This document shows positions 37,065-49,610 of a DNA stretch of 64,000 nucleotides, piece by piece. This DNA comes from Citrus sinensis (taxonomy: Eukaryota > Streptophyta > Magnoliopsida > Sapindales > Rutaceae). The translations under genes and the position numbers were made by a program. Position 1 is the stretch's first letter; each line of letters begins with the position of its first letter. Where the stretch lies: positions 33,695,001-33,759,000 of the forward strand of contig NC_068564.1 of NCBI RefSeq assembly GCF_022201045.2, read 5' to 3'. The notes under the pieces were generated by a model that was given only the letters and a program-made list of their open reading frames with translations, was not told where the DNA came from and searched no databases.

Positions 37065-38051
37065 TAGGGATGGTAAAAATCCCCACGGGGACGGGTATCC
37101 TCGGGGATTTTTCCCATTCGGGGAGGGTACGGGGATAATTTTATACCCAATTTTTTTTTCGGGGAGGGGATGGGGAAAATTTTTTACCTAATTTTTTATT
37201 CGGGGAGGGGACGGGGATGAGGTGGAATCCCCATCCCCTACCCATTTCCCCATTTTAATTTTTAATTTTATTTTTATTTTTAAAATTACTAATAAATAAA
37301 TAACAAAATTATAAATATTGTTAAAAATAATAAATATCAAAATAGTTGTATGTTGGGAAAGTGGTCACCCTTTGTCGGGAATTAGTTGAAGAGTATTAAT
37401 TGAAGTTTTCACCAACTGTTTATTGCTTTGATTATACTGGTAATAGTTCTTCTACTAGATCTACATGGGATTCTTATAAGAAAGCAACCAAATGGATGAT
37501 AAGTTTTGATGATTATGTAAACAATGGAGATTGTGCAGTTGTTGCAGATGAATTAGATTCATATTTGGATGAGAAAGTTATACCTCGAATGGAAGATTTT
37601 AATATTTTGAGTTGGTGGAAGACAAATGCTAATATGTATCCTACATTAGCTCGAATTGCTAGAGATATTTTGGCAATTCCAATTACAACAGTTGCTTCTG
37701 AATCAGCTTTTAACACTAGTGGTAGAGTTGTGAGCCCATACCATAACAAACTTCATCCAAGCACATTGGAGGCCTTAATGTGCTGTCAAAGTTGGTTACG
37801 AGCTTACAATAGCGGTATGAATTTATTTTAATATGATTAATTTAAAATCAAAAATAAAAAAATGTATTAGACTATTAGTTATTCGGGGACCGAGGACCCT
37901 CGGGAATCCCCTGTTATTATTCGGGGAGGAGATGAGAATTCTCTCAAGTAATTCTGACGAGAACGGGGAGGAGATGGGGACATATGTAAAATATCGGGGA
38001 TGAATATGGGGAGATTGGTCCCCTCCCCTCTCCTCCCCATTGCCATCCCTA
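37065..38051 (+). mobile_element. hAT (Ac-like) deletion derivative with transposase C-terminus
   Basis: 987-base element with terminal inverted repeats TAGGGATGGTAA / TTGCCATCCCTA and a perfect 8-base target duplication GTTGGAAG (37057-37064 and 38052-38059). Subterminal regions are dense in CGGGGA-type repeats on both sides. The interior encodes 143 codons (37400-37831) ending in the hAT dimerisation domain: DELDSYLDE, FNILSWWK, YPTLARIARDILAIPITTVA, SESAFNTSGR. The zinc finger and catalytic part of the transposase are absent, so it cannot move itself. The intact ends suggest a fairly recent insertion driven by a full-length relative elsewhere. Confidence 0.93.
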
Positions 38052-38331
38052 GTTGGAAGAAACCAAAGCCAATTTATTATTATTAATTTTTTTTACTGAA
38101 TTTGGAGAATCCAACACATTTTACACTTAACATATAATATGTACGGCCCAAAATTAATATAAAAGGCCCAGCTGGACCCAAATTAATTCAGCACACAGCT
38201 TCCTTGACTGTTCTATAAAATGAATCTTACATGGCTGAAACTAGGTTAATTTTTTTCTCCTTTTTTTTTTATCGACGGAGCGTCAGCAGCGGCAGCTCGA
38301 ATCTCTGGTCGCCGAAGCCCTAATCGCCAAA

Positions 38332-38685
38332 ATGGTAAAAATCCTTCTCATATTCAATCTCCAAGTTACTGGGTCCATCTTGTTTTCGTTCTCCGAGGCC
38401 TAAGTGTGTTTTTGCACTTGTATGTGTAGCCATCACACAAGACTTTCATGATTAAGAAGAAGCTGGCGAAGAAGATGAGACAGAACAGGCCAATCCCTCA
38501 CTGGATCCGTATGCGAACTGACAACACTATCAGGCATCATTTCTATATGTTTATATATTTGTTTGACTTTTAGAGCTTGAAAGCTTTTAAACTTTTTTAT
38601 TTATGGATTTTTTTGTTTTGTTTTGTGTTTGTTCAGGTATAATGCAAAGCGTAGACACTGGCGCCGCACCAAGTTAGGATTTTAA
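38332..38685 (+). CDS. RPL39: 60S ribosomal protein eL39
   Basis: Three exons: the ATG alone (38332-38334), 38430-38533, 38637-38685. They total 51 codons plus stop, the normal length of this protein. The peptide starts [16 protein letters not shown], continues with [18 protein letters not shown] and ends [11 protein letters not shown]. It is a small, highly basic large-subunit protein lining the nascent-chain exit tunnel. The first intron immediately after the start codon is common in ribosomal protein genes. The second intron has a GC donor (ATCAG|GCATCA at 38534) with a normal TTCAG acceptor. A pyrimidine-rich tract lies just upstream (about 38251-38270). Confidence 0.96.
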
Positions 38686-41554
38686 GATGGATGAATTGAG
38701 TTTGAGCTTTTGTTTAAGAGCTTTTACTTTGCAAGACTTGAAATTTGGGATTTTTTTTTTCAATTTTCGGAGCTAATGAGAGGCTCTTGGTTTGAAATTT
38801 GTAGTATGTTCTTATGTTTCAACTTAATTAGCTTTGTTTGAGATGTTTAAGTTCCCATTTTTAATCCTTCCTTGATTTCGTTACTGGTTAACCTGCTCAT
38901 TTTTTCTGCTTCTGTTTTTTTAACCCTTTTGTTTATTTATTTGTACATTCTTTTTTTTTTTTTTTTGGTGGGGTGGATTGATTTTAGGTTTCTGTTTTCT
39001 GAAGAGTACAGACTCTGTTGTCTGTGGAATATTTATGTGAAAGTGAACTTGGGTTAGAAGCTGATATAAACAATATGATAAGAAGTGATTAGCAAAGAGT
39101 GCAGAAAGAGTTAATCGAATTTGGTAACTACATGTTTTCCTCTTGAAAGAACCAATTCATTTAGATAAACTTGGAATCATTATAGCAAGTCAACTCTGCT
39201 GTTATTAGAAAGCTGAGAATGTTCAAGCAGTTGGTAAAATGGATTAATGGAATCTATGTGACTGTGTTAGATGGTAATCATTGATAGTCTATGGTGGAAA
39301 GAACTTTTATGCTATAGGATTATATACTGGGTGTACCTGCTTAACTAGATTTTACTGAACTATGGAATGTAGGATTATATTTTGGGTGTACCTGCTTAAA
39401 TAGATTTTACTGAACTATAGAATATGCTCATGCTGGGAAACTGAGTGGTTTCCATTGAGATTGAGATAAGGGAGGTGTTAGGAAAATCTGTTTGATTTTG
39501 TGCTTAACAATTAGATTCTTTAATGTGATTTCCGATACTAACTAACTATTTTAAAAGATAGTTTATGTTCTTAGTTGATTTGCGAATCAATTGTTTTGTG
39601 CATTTCAGAGGGTGTAATCATTGAATCATTGATAGAGCAAGCCTTTGCTGAAGTTATGGGTCATTTCCAACCCATGACAAGATGGAGATCATATCTTGTG
39701 TGGCATATTTGAATTTTAATCATTACTGCCAAAGATGCCCAAGTACCTTCTTTTTCTTTCTTTCTTTGTTGTTTTTTTAATCATTCTAATTTTCAGTTCC
39801 ATTTTGACTTGCATGGTCATGTCTTATGTTTGAATTTCTTCATCCCCTGTTTTCTTCACAATTTCAACATTACCTTTGCTCAAGGTATTAGTGTTGTATG
39901 GAACTTAGTTGTGCATCAGATGGCTGATGCATTATCAGAGAAAGATTAATTTGATTGGTTTTTCGTTTCTAGTGTCTTTTTATTCATGAGAAGCATGAGC
40001 ATACACGAGACATTGATGGAAACGTGTAATATATTTTCCTTATCCTTATGTTGTTATATTGTAAAGCTATTTAAATGTGAGTTCACTTCTAATCAAGATT
40101 CCTAACTTTAATTTGATAAAATAAAAGATGGAAAAATATAGATTCTAATATATTATAAAAAAAAATTGAATAAAAATGTGTATGTTTCTTGATTTTTAAT
40201 TTTTGTCTTTACTTTTATTGAAGTTAGAATCTTTGATTGGAAGAATATTCACTTTAACGGTTAATCTCTTTTCACAACTTTAACTATGACAAAATAACAA
40301 ACTACTAAAGGAAGGATAACAGTTTATTATATTATGTCCATGAAAACAATCACATTTTTACTATATTTCGGTTACAACCTTTAATTTACTAGACTTATAA
40401 AATACTGAAGTTATCCTTGTTAATAACTCAAAATATAACAAGGACAAGCAGGGGTTTTTGACAATTTTTTCAAACAGTCCTAAAAGTTCAAAAAATATGA
40501 CAAGATAGCAGTTCACACAATGCATTATGTTCCAGAGTGTTAATTTTTAGCTGATCAAACTCCACCCATCTTCAAACGAGGCAAATTATTCACTTTAATT
40601 TTTATTTCTAGAATTCATGTTGAAAACAAAAGGTTAAATATAAAATTTTAAAAATAAATTCAATTTTTAATAAGTTCATGCAAAGACAAATTTTTAGATA
40701 TTGTTCCTTAAAAAATCAATTTTACAGTCAAATCCCAAAGGATGGTCAAGGTAAACCAGGTTAGCAGGTAGCCCGTTACCAAAGCTTTCAAGTTTTCCAA
40801 CTACTTCCGTTGGACTGGAATAATTTGAATCAAATGGTTGATCCGAACAATTTTGGGATCTGTTGCAAAAAATATATATTTACCTTCACATAGTAAATAC
40901 TAATGGAATGAAGACCATCACATCAATTTAAGTTATAATTAGAGGATACTGCGCCAAATGGGACGCATGTGGCTTAAATCTGTGGTGTACACCTCAATCC
41001 AGACCGTTTTGCTTTACGGACATTGTTGAATGGTTAAAAATTTGACGCTAAAGAGATGTAAAACATTACATTGCACAATTTGCCAATTGTGAGGCAACCG
41101 CAGATAACTTGTGTTGTAAAAAATTTACAAAGAAATAAAAGGGAAAAAATAACCATTCAAAGCAGCAACAAGGCCGTAGACTTTGGTAAACCACAAAGGC
41201 TAAACAGAAGTCACCCGCATTGCTCTCATTCCCTCTATTCAGTATTACAAAAGTTGGTTATAAAACGAGGGAGAATTTGCAGGCAAAGCTTGCTCGTCTT
41301 CAAAGACACTTGTGCGTTAACTAATTCAAGACAGCAAATCTCATTCTCTCCCTCCCTTCGTCACATTTGTTTTATTAGGAGGAGTATGGACGAAGAAGAG
41401 GCTTCTTGAATTGGAGTTGCCTCGCACAGAAGTTGAAGAAAGTTGAGGGCTTATCTGAAACCTGACCGAAGCTCTCTTCTTTCTTCTTTGAAAACACCTC
41501 GATCGGTCTTCTTTTAATTTTTTTAATTCTTTGATACTGCATCAACCGTTAACC
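38686..41554. other. intergenic, with short tandem duplication
   Basis: 3' flank of the eL39 gene, then no recognisable gene. Contains a 55-base direct duplication (39316-39425). About 41200-41554 is the likely 5' UTR/promoter of the proton ATPase; an open frame at 41071-41409 is not supported as a gene. Confidence 0.55.
39316..39425. repeat. 55-base tandem duplication
   Basis: Two adjacent copies beginning TAGGATTATAT and sharing GGGTGTACCTGCTTAA and AGATTTTACTGAACTAT, with a few mismatches. Confidence 0.85.
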
Positions 41555-44500
41555 ATGGGGGACATTTCTTTGGAGGAGATAAAAAATGAAAATGTTGATC
41601 TTGTAAGTATAAGATGTCCATGTTTTTCTCATCACCCGAATGGAGGCAATGTCAATGTGATCAATGTGTGTATGTGATGTGCTTATGTTAATGGCTACTT
41701 GTCTCTGTGTGTGTTTGTGCAGGAGAGGATCCCCGTGGCTGAAGTCTTTGAACAACTAAAATGTACCCCGAAGGGACTGACTACAGCGGAAGGAGAGAAG
41801 AGGCTGCAGATATTTGGCTACAACAAACTTGAAGAGAAAAAAGAGAGTAAATTACTCAAATTCTTGGGATTTATGTGGAATCCTTTATCATGGGTTATGG
41901 AAGCTGCAGCAATCATGGCCATTGTTTTGGCCAATGGTGGCGGCAAGCCCCCGGATTGGCCAGACTTCGTTGGTATTGTCGTGTTGCTCTTTATCAACTC
42001 TACTATTAGCTTCATTGAAGAAAATAATGCTGGCAATGCCGCTGCTGCTTTGATGGCTGGTCTTGCTCCCAAAACCAAGGTAATGATAACTCATTATCTA
42101 TTCACACGTCCATAGCTTCTTTTTTTTTTTTTTTTTCCCCATCTCTTTTCTTCCAGAATTTGGTTCATTGTGTATATGTTTTTTGCTTTTAGGTGTTGAG
42201 GGATGAGAAATGGAGTGAACAAGAGGCCGAGATTTTGGTACCAGGGGATATAATTAGCATCAAGTTGGGAGATATTGTCCCGGCTGATGCACGACTTTTG
42301 GAAGGAGATCCTCTGAAGATTGATCAAGCTGCTCTTACTGGTGAATCTCTCCCTGTCACGAAGAATCCAGGTGATGAAGTATTTTCTGGTTCAACTTGCA
42401 AACAAGGTGAGATTGAAGCTGTTGTTATCGCGACTGGTGTGCATACCTTCTTTGGCAAGGCTGCCCACCTTGTCGACAGCACCAACCAAGTTGGCCACTT
42501 CCAAAAGGTAATGCCTGGCATTTTTATCACTCGTGATCCGACTTTCATCACATTAAGATTATGTGCTGATCAACTGTTTCGTGTGTTCTTGATTGATTAG
42601 GTGTTGACAGCAATAGGTAACTTCTGTATCTGCTCAATTGCGGTGGGAATGTTCATTGAGATCATTGTCATGTGGGCGATTCAGAGAAGGAGCTACAGAG
42701 ATGGTATTGACAATCTATTGGTGCTCCTCATTGGAGGAATCCCGATTGCCATGCCTACAGTCTTGTCCGTGACAATGGCTATTGGCTCTCACCGCCTTTC
42801 GCAGCAAGGTGCAATCACCAAGAGGATGACAGCCATTGAAGAAATGGCTGGCATGGATGTTCTCTGCAGTGACAAGACTGGTACTCTCACCCTCAACAAG
42901 CTTTCAGTGGACAAAAGCCTTATTGAGGTGTGTGACTTAAAAGCAAATAACAAATACTGGGCCATGAGAAAAACGTTAGTACTGTATAACCTTTGGTTGT
43001 ATTTGCAAATGTAGGTATTTGTCAAAGGTACGGACAGCGATGGTCTTTTATTGGCAGCGGCCAGGGCTTCCAGGGTTGAAAACCAGGATGCTATTGATGC
43101 TTCAATTGTAGGGATGTTGGCAGACCCCAAAGAGGTATAAAATTCGATCAATATATCATAAAAATTGGTTGCTCATGTTAGTCCAATTTCTGCAACGCTG
43201 AAGTGAGGCAATGAATATTCAGGCAAGAGCGGGAATCACTGAGGTCCACTTCCTTCCATTTAACCCAGTTGACAAGCGCACTGCAATCACCTACATCGAC
43301 AGCAATGGAGACTGGCACAGAACCAGCAAGGGTGCCCCTGAACAGGTAGAGGGATTCCCCAGCTTTTGCACAATCAGTGGTATTTCATTTGCAATTTTGC
43401 AGAATCTTACCGTCATTTGTCTACCAGATCATTGATCTATGTGGACTCAAAGGTGAGATGAGGAGAAAAGCCCATCAAATTATTGACAACTTTGCCGAGC
43501 GCGGTCTCCGTGCTCTGGGAGTTGCCAGACAGGTAAATTATCCTGACTGCGCGCTACTTGTTCATGACAACTTCTGAATGGTTATTATCAGCTATGGCGA
43601 GCTTCTAAGCAAATTTAATTTGACCATCTACTCTCTCTATTTCCAGACGGTACCGGAAAAGACCAAGGAGAGTGAAGGATCACCATGGGAGTTTGTGGGT
43701 CTTTTGCCTCTATTTGACCCTCCCAGGCACGACAGTGCAGAAACTATTCGCCGTGCTCTTGACCTTGGAGTCAACGTTAAAATGATCACTGGTGATCAGC
43801 TAGCCATTGGCAAGGAAACTGGTCGCAGACTCGGCATGGGCACAAACATGTATCCCTCATCCTCTCTTCTTGGTCAATCCAAGGATGAGTCCATTGCTTC
43901 AATGCCAGTTGAAGAACTTATTGAAAAGGCTGATGGCTTTGCAGGAGTCTTCCCTGGTAAATTCATTCTTTCTGTAACTCAACTAAAGACAAACTAGAAA
44001 ATATATTTGCATTTGAGCGGTTTAACTAAGCTAGTTTTGGGTAAACATGCAGAGCACAAGTATGAGATCGTTAAGAAGCTTCAAGAGAGGAAGCATATTT
44101 GCGGCATGACAGGAGATGGTGTTAATGATGCTCCAGCTCTTAAGAGGGCTGACATTGGCATTGCTGTTGCTGATGCAACTGACGCAGCTAGAAGCGCTTC
44201 AGACATTGTTTTGACAGAGCCGGGATTGAGTGTCATTGTGAGTGCCGTGTTGACAAGCAGAGCCATCTTCCAGAGGATGAAGAATTACACAATCTATGCA
44301 GTTTCCATCACCATTCGTATTGTGCTTGGATTCTTGCTTGTTGCCCTCCTCTGGAAGTTCGACTTCCCACCGTTCATGATCTTGATCATTGCCATTCTCA
44401 ATGACGGAACCATTATGACTATCTCCAAAGATAGAGTCAAGCCCTCTCCTATGCCTGATTCATGGAAGCTCAAGGAAATTTTCGGCACTGGCGTTGTCCT

Positions 44501-45669
44501 TGGAACTTACATGGCTCTTGTTACTGCATTTTTCTTCTGGCTTATTCATGATACTCGTTTCTTCACTGTGAGTGAACGAATCAAGATCCTCGATAAAACT
44601 AATAATAATACTAAAGCAGAAGCTGATGCTAATACTCTTAAAATTGCAGAATACTTTTAATTTGAAGGAAATCCACGAAAAACCAGATATGCTTTCGGCA
44701 GCCCTGTATCTCCAAGTGAGCATCATCAGTCAAGCACTCATCTTTGTGACAAGGTCAAGGAGCTGGTCCTTCGTTGAACGTCCTGGTGTCATGCTCGTTG
44801 GTGCATTTCTTGTTGCACAGTTGGTCAGTATCAAACCTCATTTAGTTGGTTTCGTATGCTATAGAGATGATTGCATTGCTTGTTCTAACTTTTTGACACT
44901 TGGTCAATCAAGCTTGCCACCATTATCGCGGTGTATGCAAAATGGGAATTTGCTAGGATTGAAGGCATTGGCTGGGGATGGGCGGGAGCCATCTGGATTT
45001 TCAGCATCATTACTTACCTCCCTCTGGATCCTCTCAAGTTCGTGATCCGCTATGCTCAGAGTGGAAAGGCCTGGGATAACCTTCTTCAGAACAAGGTATC
45101 AAACTAACAACAATTGAGAAAACAACTTTTAATTAAGCTCCTTTTACCAGAAAATCCTATTACTACTCATTTTATTCATTCTTTTCTTTATTTTTTTTTA
45201 AATATTTTAAATTTTTTATGCTATGTAGACTGCATTCACAACCAAGAAAGATTACGGAAAAGGAGAAAGAGAGGCACAATGGGCAATGGCTCAACGCACA
45301 ATGCATGGTCTTCAAACTTCAGAATCTACGGTAAATGAAAAGAATAGCAACCGTGAATTGACTGAGCTTGCCGAGCAGGCCAAGAGGCGTGCCGAAGTTG
45401 CAAGGTTAGGTACAAGAGGGAAGATAACACTGTCATGCTTTGAAACATGACACTGCTTCTCTCAATAACCCAATTTAAGAATTCTACAAAAAGAGCTCTT
45501 AGCATTCATAATGTTCATACACATAAGAACAAAACTCTTAGAAATTCCTTTTTTTTTTTTTTTTTTTGGCAGGCTGAGAGAACTTCACACGCTGAAAGGG
45601 CATGTTGAATCAGTGGTCAAGCTGAAGGGATTGGACATTGAAACCATCCAACAACACTACACTGTGTAA
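41555..45669 (+). CDS. plasma-membrane H+-ATPase (P-type, P3A)
   Basis: Thirteen exons: 41555-41602, 41723-42079, 42193-42507, 42601-42927, 43015-43134, 43223-43345, 43428-43532, 43647-43956, 44053-44567, 44650-44823, 44913-45095, 45229-45404, 45573-45669. They give 949 codons plus stop. The enzyme pumps protons out of the cell using ATP. Visible: actuator TGES, phosphorylation motif [11 protein letters not shown] (aspartate about 331), nucleotide-binding KGAPEQ, hinge [18 protein letters not shown], transmembrane segments around [16 protein letters not shown] and [15 protein letters not shown], and the autoinhibitory C-terminus ending IQQHYTV, whose penultimate threonine is the 14-3-3 binding site when phosphorylated. 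Residues such as [17 protein letters not shown] and the QHYTV end look closest to the AHA6/8/9 (pollen-type) subgroup; this is a memory-based judgement. A short intron (44568-44649) interrupts the variable TM7-TM8 loop. Confidence 0.96.
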
Positions 45670-46423
45670 CCAAGACACAGAAACAAATGCAACATTAATG
45701 AACTCATCAAAGATGTTTGTTCAAGGATGGAGAATTTTCATAGGCAACTAAGCTAATTAAAGAAGGGACTGAGAGGGGGAAAAAAGATTAATCTTTTTAT
45801 CTTTTGCTTTCTTTTTTTAAATTTTTTTTTATTGTTTTAGAGGAGGAATAATCAACTGAATGAGATTTGATTGGGTTGTTACTTTTTAGCTTAAAAAAAA
45901 AAACATATGAAGATGGATGTATTGAACAAGAACTGAAGGCACTATTATTTATAACATCTTTGTGTGTTCTTTTTTGTCTTTCAGTTCCAATTTCCTTTTA
46001 ATTCTGATTATGTAGCAATTGGCAATTGAATTTTGCACTAATCATAATAAAAATAACAATACTAAAAATAATGGATCATTGGTGATGATCAAAATAACTT
46101 AAATTTGTATTAAGAATCCCATTAGGTATTTCTAAAATGGAAATGAGTAAACTTGAGAACAATTTCTTTTTTCTTTAATTATAAATCATTAATAATAATT
46201 ACAGTGGCCTGCAACGTGCCACGTGGCCACTTTAACATTTTCTCCCGCCAATTAAAATTTCCCGCCCACTCCGCCAATTATGTTGTTTTTATACAGCCCC
46301 AGTCCCCAGCGGCGTTAGTAAAGACTCTTCAGTTCATAATCCGAAAACTTAAAGCCGAGGAAAAAAAAAAAAACCCCTCCAAAATAATCTCTCTCTCTCT
46401 TTCTCTGAAGAATCCGTGTTCCA
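45670..46423. other. intergenic between H+-ATPase and WD40 gene
   Basis: 3' UTR of the proton ATPase, then AT-rich DNA, then the WD40 gene promoter with E2F-type sites (see the separate entry). No other gene. Confidence 0.6.
46218..46267 (+). promoter_or_regulatory. G-box plus paired E2F-like sites upstream of WD40 gene
   Basis: CCACGTGGCC (a CACGTG G-box core) at about 46219-46228, TCTCCCGCCAA at 46241-46251 and TTTCCCGCCC at 46258-46267. The latter two match the E2F consensus (TTTSSCGC family; reverse complements contain GGCGGGAG and GGCGGGAAA). They lie 157-183 bases before the start codon. Confidence 0.7.
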
Positions 46424-49074
46424 ATGGCGCCTGAAAAACTAACAGAGTATGAGCGAAAACGACTTGAAAACATTAAGCGAAACGAGGAGATGCTGGCGGC
46501 TCTCAAAGTACACGCTAAGGCCTCCGATCTCTCAGCCGCTTCAAAACGCCAAAGGTATATGTCTCTCTCTCTCTCTGTGTTTGTGAGCAAGCGAGTTTTG
46601 AAATGCAATACCCAGTTTTATTTTTGTAATTTATGCTTATCCAGTATAAATATACCCATATAAAGTTTATGTGTAAAATGAATAACCCATGTTTATTTTT
46701 GAAGATTTCATAATATTTTATTTGTGTATTGATGTAAATGGGAATGATTTGAATATTTGTGCTATTCATTTCCTTTTACTAGTTTTTTTCTTAATTTTTT
46801 AATGCATTAATAGATAGATAAAAGTTTTTTCTTTTTGGGCGAAAAGTCATTTTTTGCTTGGAAGATTTATTTTTGTATTGAGGTGATTTTATGTTTGTTT
46901 GATGGCAGGGTTGAGATTAAGGCATATAAAGTGAGTCCACAGAAGAAATATAAACCCGAGACCCCGATTGTGCTCAGGCGTTCTTTAAGAACCCAAGGAA
47001 TGCAGCCGGATTCGAAGGGTTTGAGTGATCATTCGGTTGCTTCTGATCCTAAAACCTCGAAATCTGTTAGTCCAAAGAAGTCCTCTGCTATGACAGGTCC
47101 TCTGAGCTTTAAAAACGCTTATGTTGAAACTGGGACTTTTGTATCACTTGTTGATGCCTTTTTGAGTGTTGCAAAGAAACCCCATTTTGGTGAAATTAAA
47201 GAAGAATTCAATGCAAGTTTGGATTATGAGATGAAACCTAAAGTGGGGGTTATAGTTCCAGTTAAAGAAGATGAAGTTAGGGCTTGTAAGGACGAGAACT
47301 TGGGTTTTGTAATTAAGGACGAATTTAATGGATTTAAAACTTGCAAAGATGAGGGTTTGAGTGTGGGTTCTTGTGATTTAATTAAGGGTGTGGTTAAAAC
47401 AGAGAAGATTGAAGTTGGGAGTTGTGTTGATATAGGATCATTAACTCTGAAGCCAGAGAATATAGCGCGAATTATGCCAGGAAGAATAACGCAGATGAAG
47501 TTTCTTCCTTGTAGTGATGTGAGAATGGTTGTGGCTGGAAGCAAGCTGGGAAATATTACATTTTGGAATTTGGATTCTCAGCAAGATGAAGACAATGGGA
47601 TATATTTGTTTCGCACGCATTTAGGTCCTATATCAGGGATTGTAACTCAACAATATTGCTTGTCTAAGGTACTTTTTGTTTGGAATTTCTTGGCTTTTAT
47701 AATTATTTGCATGAAATCTTAACCAATTTTCATTACATGTATTAAATGTAGCTCTTTACCAGTTGCTCTGATGGTTTGATTTGCATGAAATCTTAACTTA
47801 TTTTCATTAGTCGTGATTAAAATGTAGATCTTCACCAGTTGCTATGATGGTTTAATTCGATTAATGGATGCTGAGAAGGAGGTATTCGATCTAGTTTACT
47901 CCAGCGAGTATGCTGTATTTTCACTTTCGCAACAGCCAAACAATGTGAACACTTTATATTTCGGTGAAGGTCAAGGGGGATTGAATATCTGGGATGTGAG
48001 AAGTAGAAAATCCGCAACTGAATGGCTTCTGCACGAAGCCAGGATCAACACCATTGATTTTAATCCACGAAACCCCAATATCATGGCTACTAGTTCCACG
48101 GATGGGACTGCTTGTATTTGGGATTTGAGAAGTATGGCAACAGATAAACCAGAACCTACGAAGGTGTTGAGTCATAAGAGGGCAGTGCATTCTGCTTACT
48201 TCTCACCCTCTGGGAGCTCCCTTGCAACGACAAGGTATGTTATGTTGCTTTGACCTCATTCTGCATTTGCTTGATTTTTAGCTTTTGAGTTAATGTTGTT
48301 AGAGCCTTTCCAGAGATATTTTTATTAGTTATTTGTAAACCAATATCTCCACTTGAATTAGCTATCGTATTCTGATCCAATTTAATCACTGAATTTGATT
48401 TCCTTCTTACGTAAATCCTGTGTTATTTATCACTTCTCATTATTATTCTAATCCAATTTAATCACTGATTGTGATTCCTTCTTACGTAAATCCTGTGTTA
48501 TTTATCACTTCTCAGTATTAATGCTTCTTATAACAGTAGAAGTTTATCCAAGTCAAAGCATCTTCTATGTTACAGGCAACTTGAGAAAATATTTGTTAAT
48601 GTAATTCTTGTATGAGGACCAGTTTCTGATTTGATTATGTAGTTTTGATGATACTATCGGTATATGGAGTGGGGTCAACTTTGAAAATACTGCGATGATA
48701 CACCACAATAATCAAACTGGAAGGTGGATATCGTCTTTCAGGTATTCCTTGTGATTGATATGGTGTGGTTACAGCAAACATTTTCTGCATCCCCTGCATG
48801 TGTTATTTTTCTTAGTCACTCGATATGCTGAAGGCCAATTTCTATTTTTTGGTGGAGCAGAGCAATATGGGGTTGGGATGATTCATGCATTTTCATTGGC
48901 AACATGACAAGAACAGTTGAAGTCATCTCTCCTGCTCAAAGAAGAAGTGTAGCAACTTTGCAGAGCCCATATATCTCTGCAATTCCTTGCAGATTTCATG
49001 CTCACCCTCATCAGGTTGGGACGCTAGCAGGAGCTACAGGTGGTGGCCAGGTTTATGTTTGGACATCAGATTAA
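46424..49074 (+). CDS. WDR76/CMR1-like WD40-repeat protein
   Basis: Five exons: 46424-46554, 46909-47668, 47828-48234, 48643-48741, 48861-49074; 536 codons plus stop. N-terminus MAPEKLTEYERKRLENIK is a charged helix, followed by RRSLRTQG and a lysine/serine-rich low-complexity region, then a WD40 propeller: MKFLPCSDVRMVVAGSK, GNITFWNLD, FTSCYDGLIRLMD, GGLNIWDVRS, NIMATSSTDGTACIWDLRS, SFDDTIGIWS, GGGQVYVWTSD. The layout (Y/E-rich start, RRS motif, C-terminal propeller) matches the WDR76/yeast Cmr1 family, nuclear proteins linked to DNA damage response and replication; DDB2 is a more distant relative. Paired E2F-like promoter sites support S-phase expression. Intron 2 contains a 74-base duplication of the acceptor and first bases of exon 3. 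Confidence 0.88.
47707..47858 (+). repeat. 74-base tandem duplication with decoy splice acceptor
   Basis: TTGCATGAAATCTTAAC occurs at 47707 and 47781. The copies continue through AATGTAG and the start of exon 3 (CTCTTTACCAGTTGCTCTGATGG versus ATCTTCACCAGTTGCTATGATGG). The first copy thus carries an acceptor at about 47750 and a partial exon copy that soon meets a stop (CMKS then stop). Confidence 0.85.
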
Positions 49075-49610
49075 GAATCTGCGGGAGAATTGTGTAATTG
49101 TTGTTAAACGACATGTAGCTGCCTTTGTCAAGCCAATTGCAAAGAAATTAATAGCTTTTAGGATTTTTGTAACTTGATAACTGAATCACGGGTCATTCTG
49201 GTGTACCAGAGTTTTGGAATACTGTGGTTGTTAAGGATCATTCGCAACGATTACATTGCCCATGTTCAGGGATCCATAAAATTTGAGTATCTCGATCCAT
49301 GGAATATGGTAGAAGTTTTTCCAATTACAAGAAAATGTCAGTATCGATGTAAAAATGCACTGGTAAATATCGTACATAACTATCAATGACTGCATACATC
49401 GGGGCTTCGGAATAAACTTACTGAACCAGCATGAGTTTAGATTGATTTTTAGTCCTGTCAAGGTTCTTTGGATAAATAATTGATTCAGTCCACACCATGG
49501 CTTATTTGAAATTGGCTGACCTCTTACTCCTAAATGCTGATACATCTTAAACCTATCATCCTTTCACACACACAGTCGAAATCTATGATCAAATAATGTA
49601 TGTTAGTTAA
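49075..49610. other. convergent 3' region
   Basis: The 3' UTRs of the WD40 gene (+) and the FAD oxidoreductase (-) face each other here. No gene. Confidence 0.6.

Noticed and set aside
41071-41409. 112-codon open frame upstream of the proton ATPase
   Set aside because: Ends in the probable 5' UTR, has no homology that I recognise.
44568-44660. Apparent truncation of the proton ATPase (stop at 44658)
   Set aside because: Explained by an 82-base intron (44568-44649); splicing restores the conserved [14 protein letters not shown] block.
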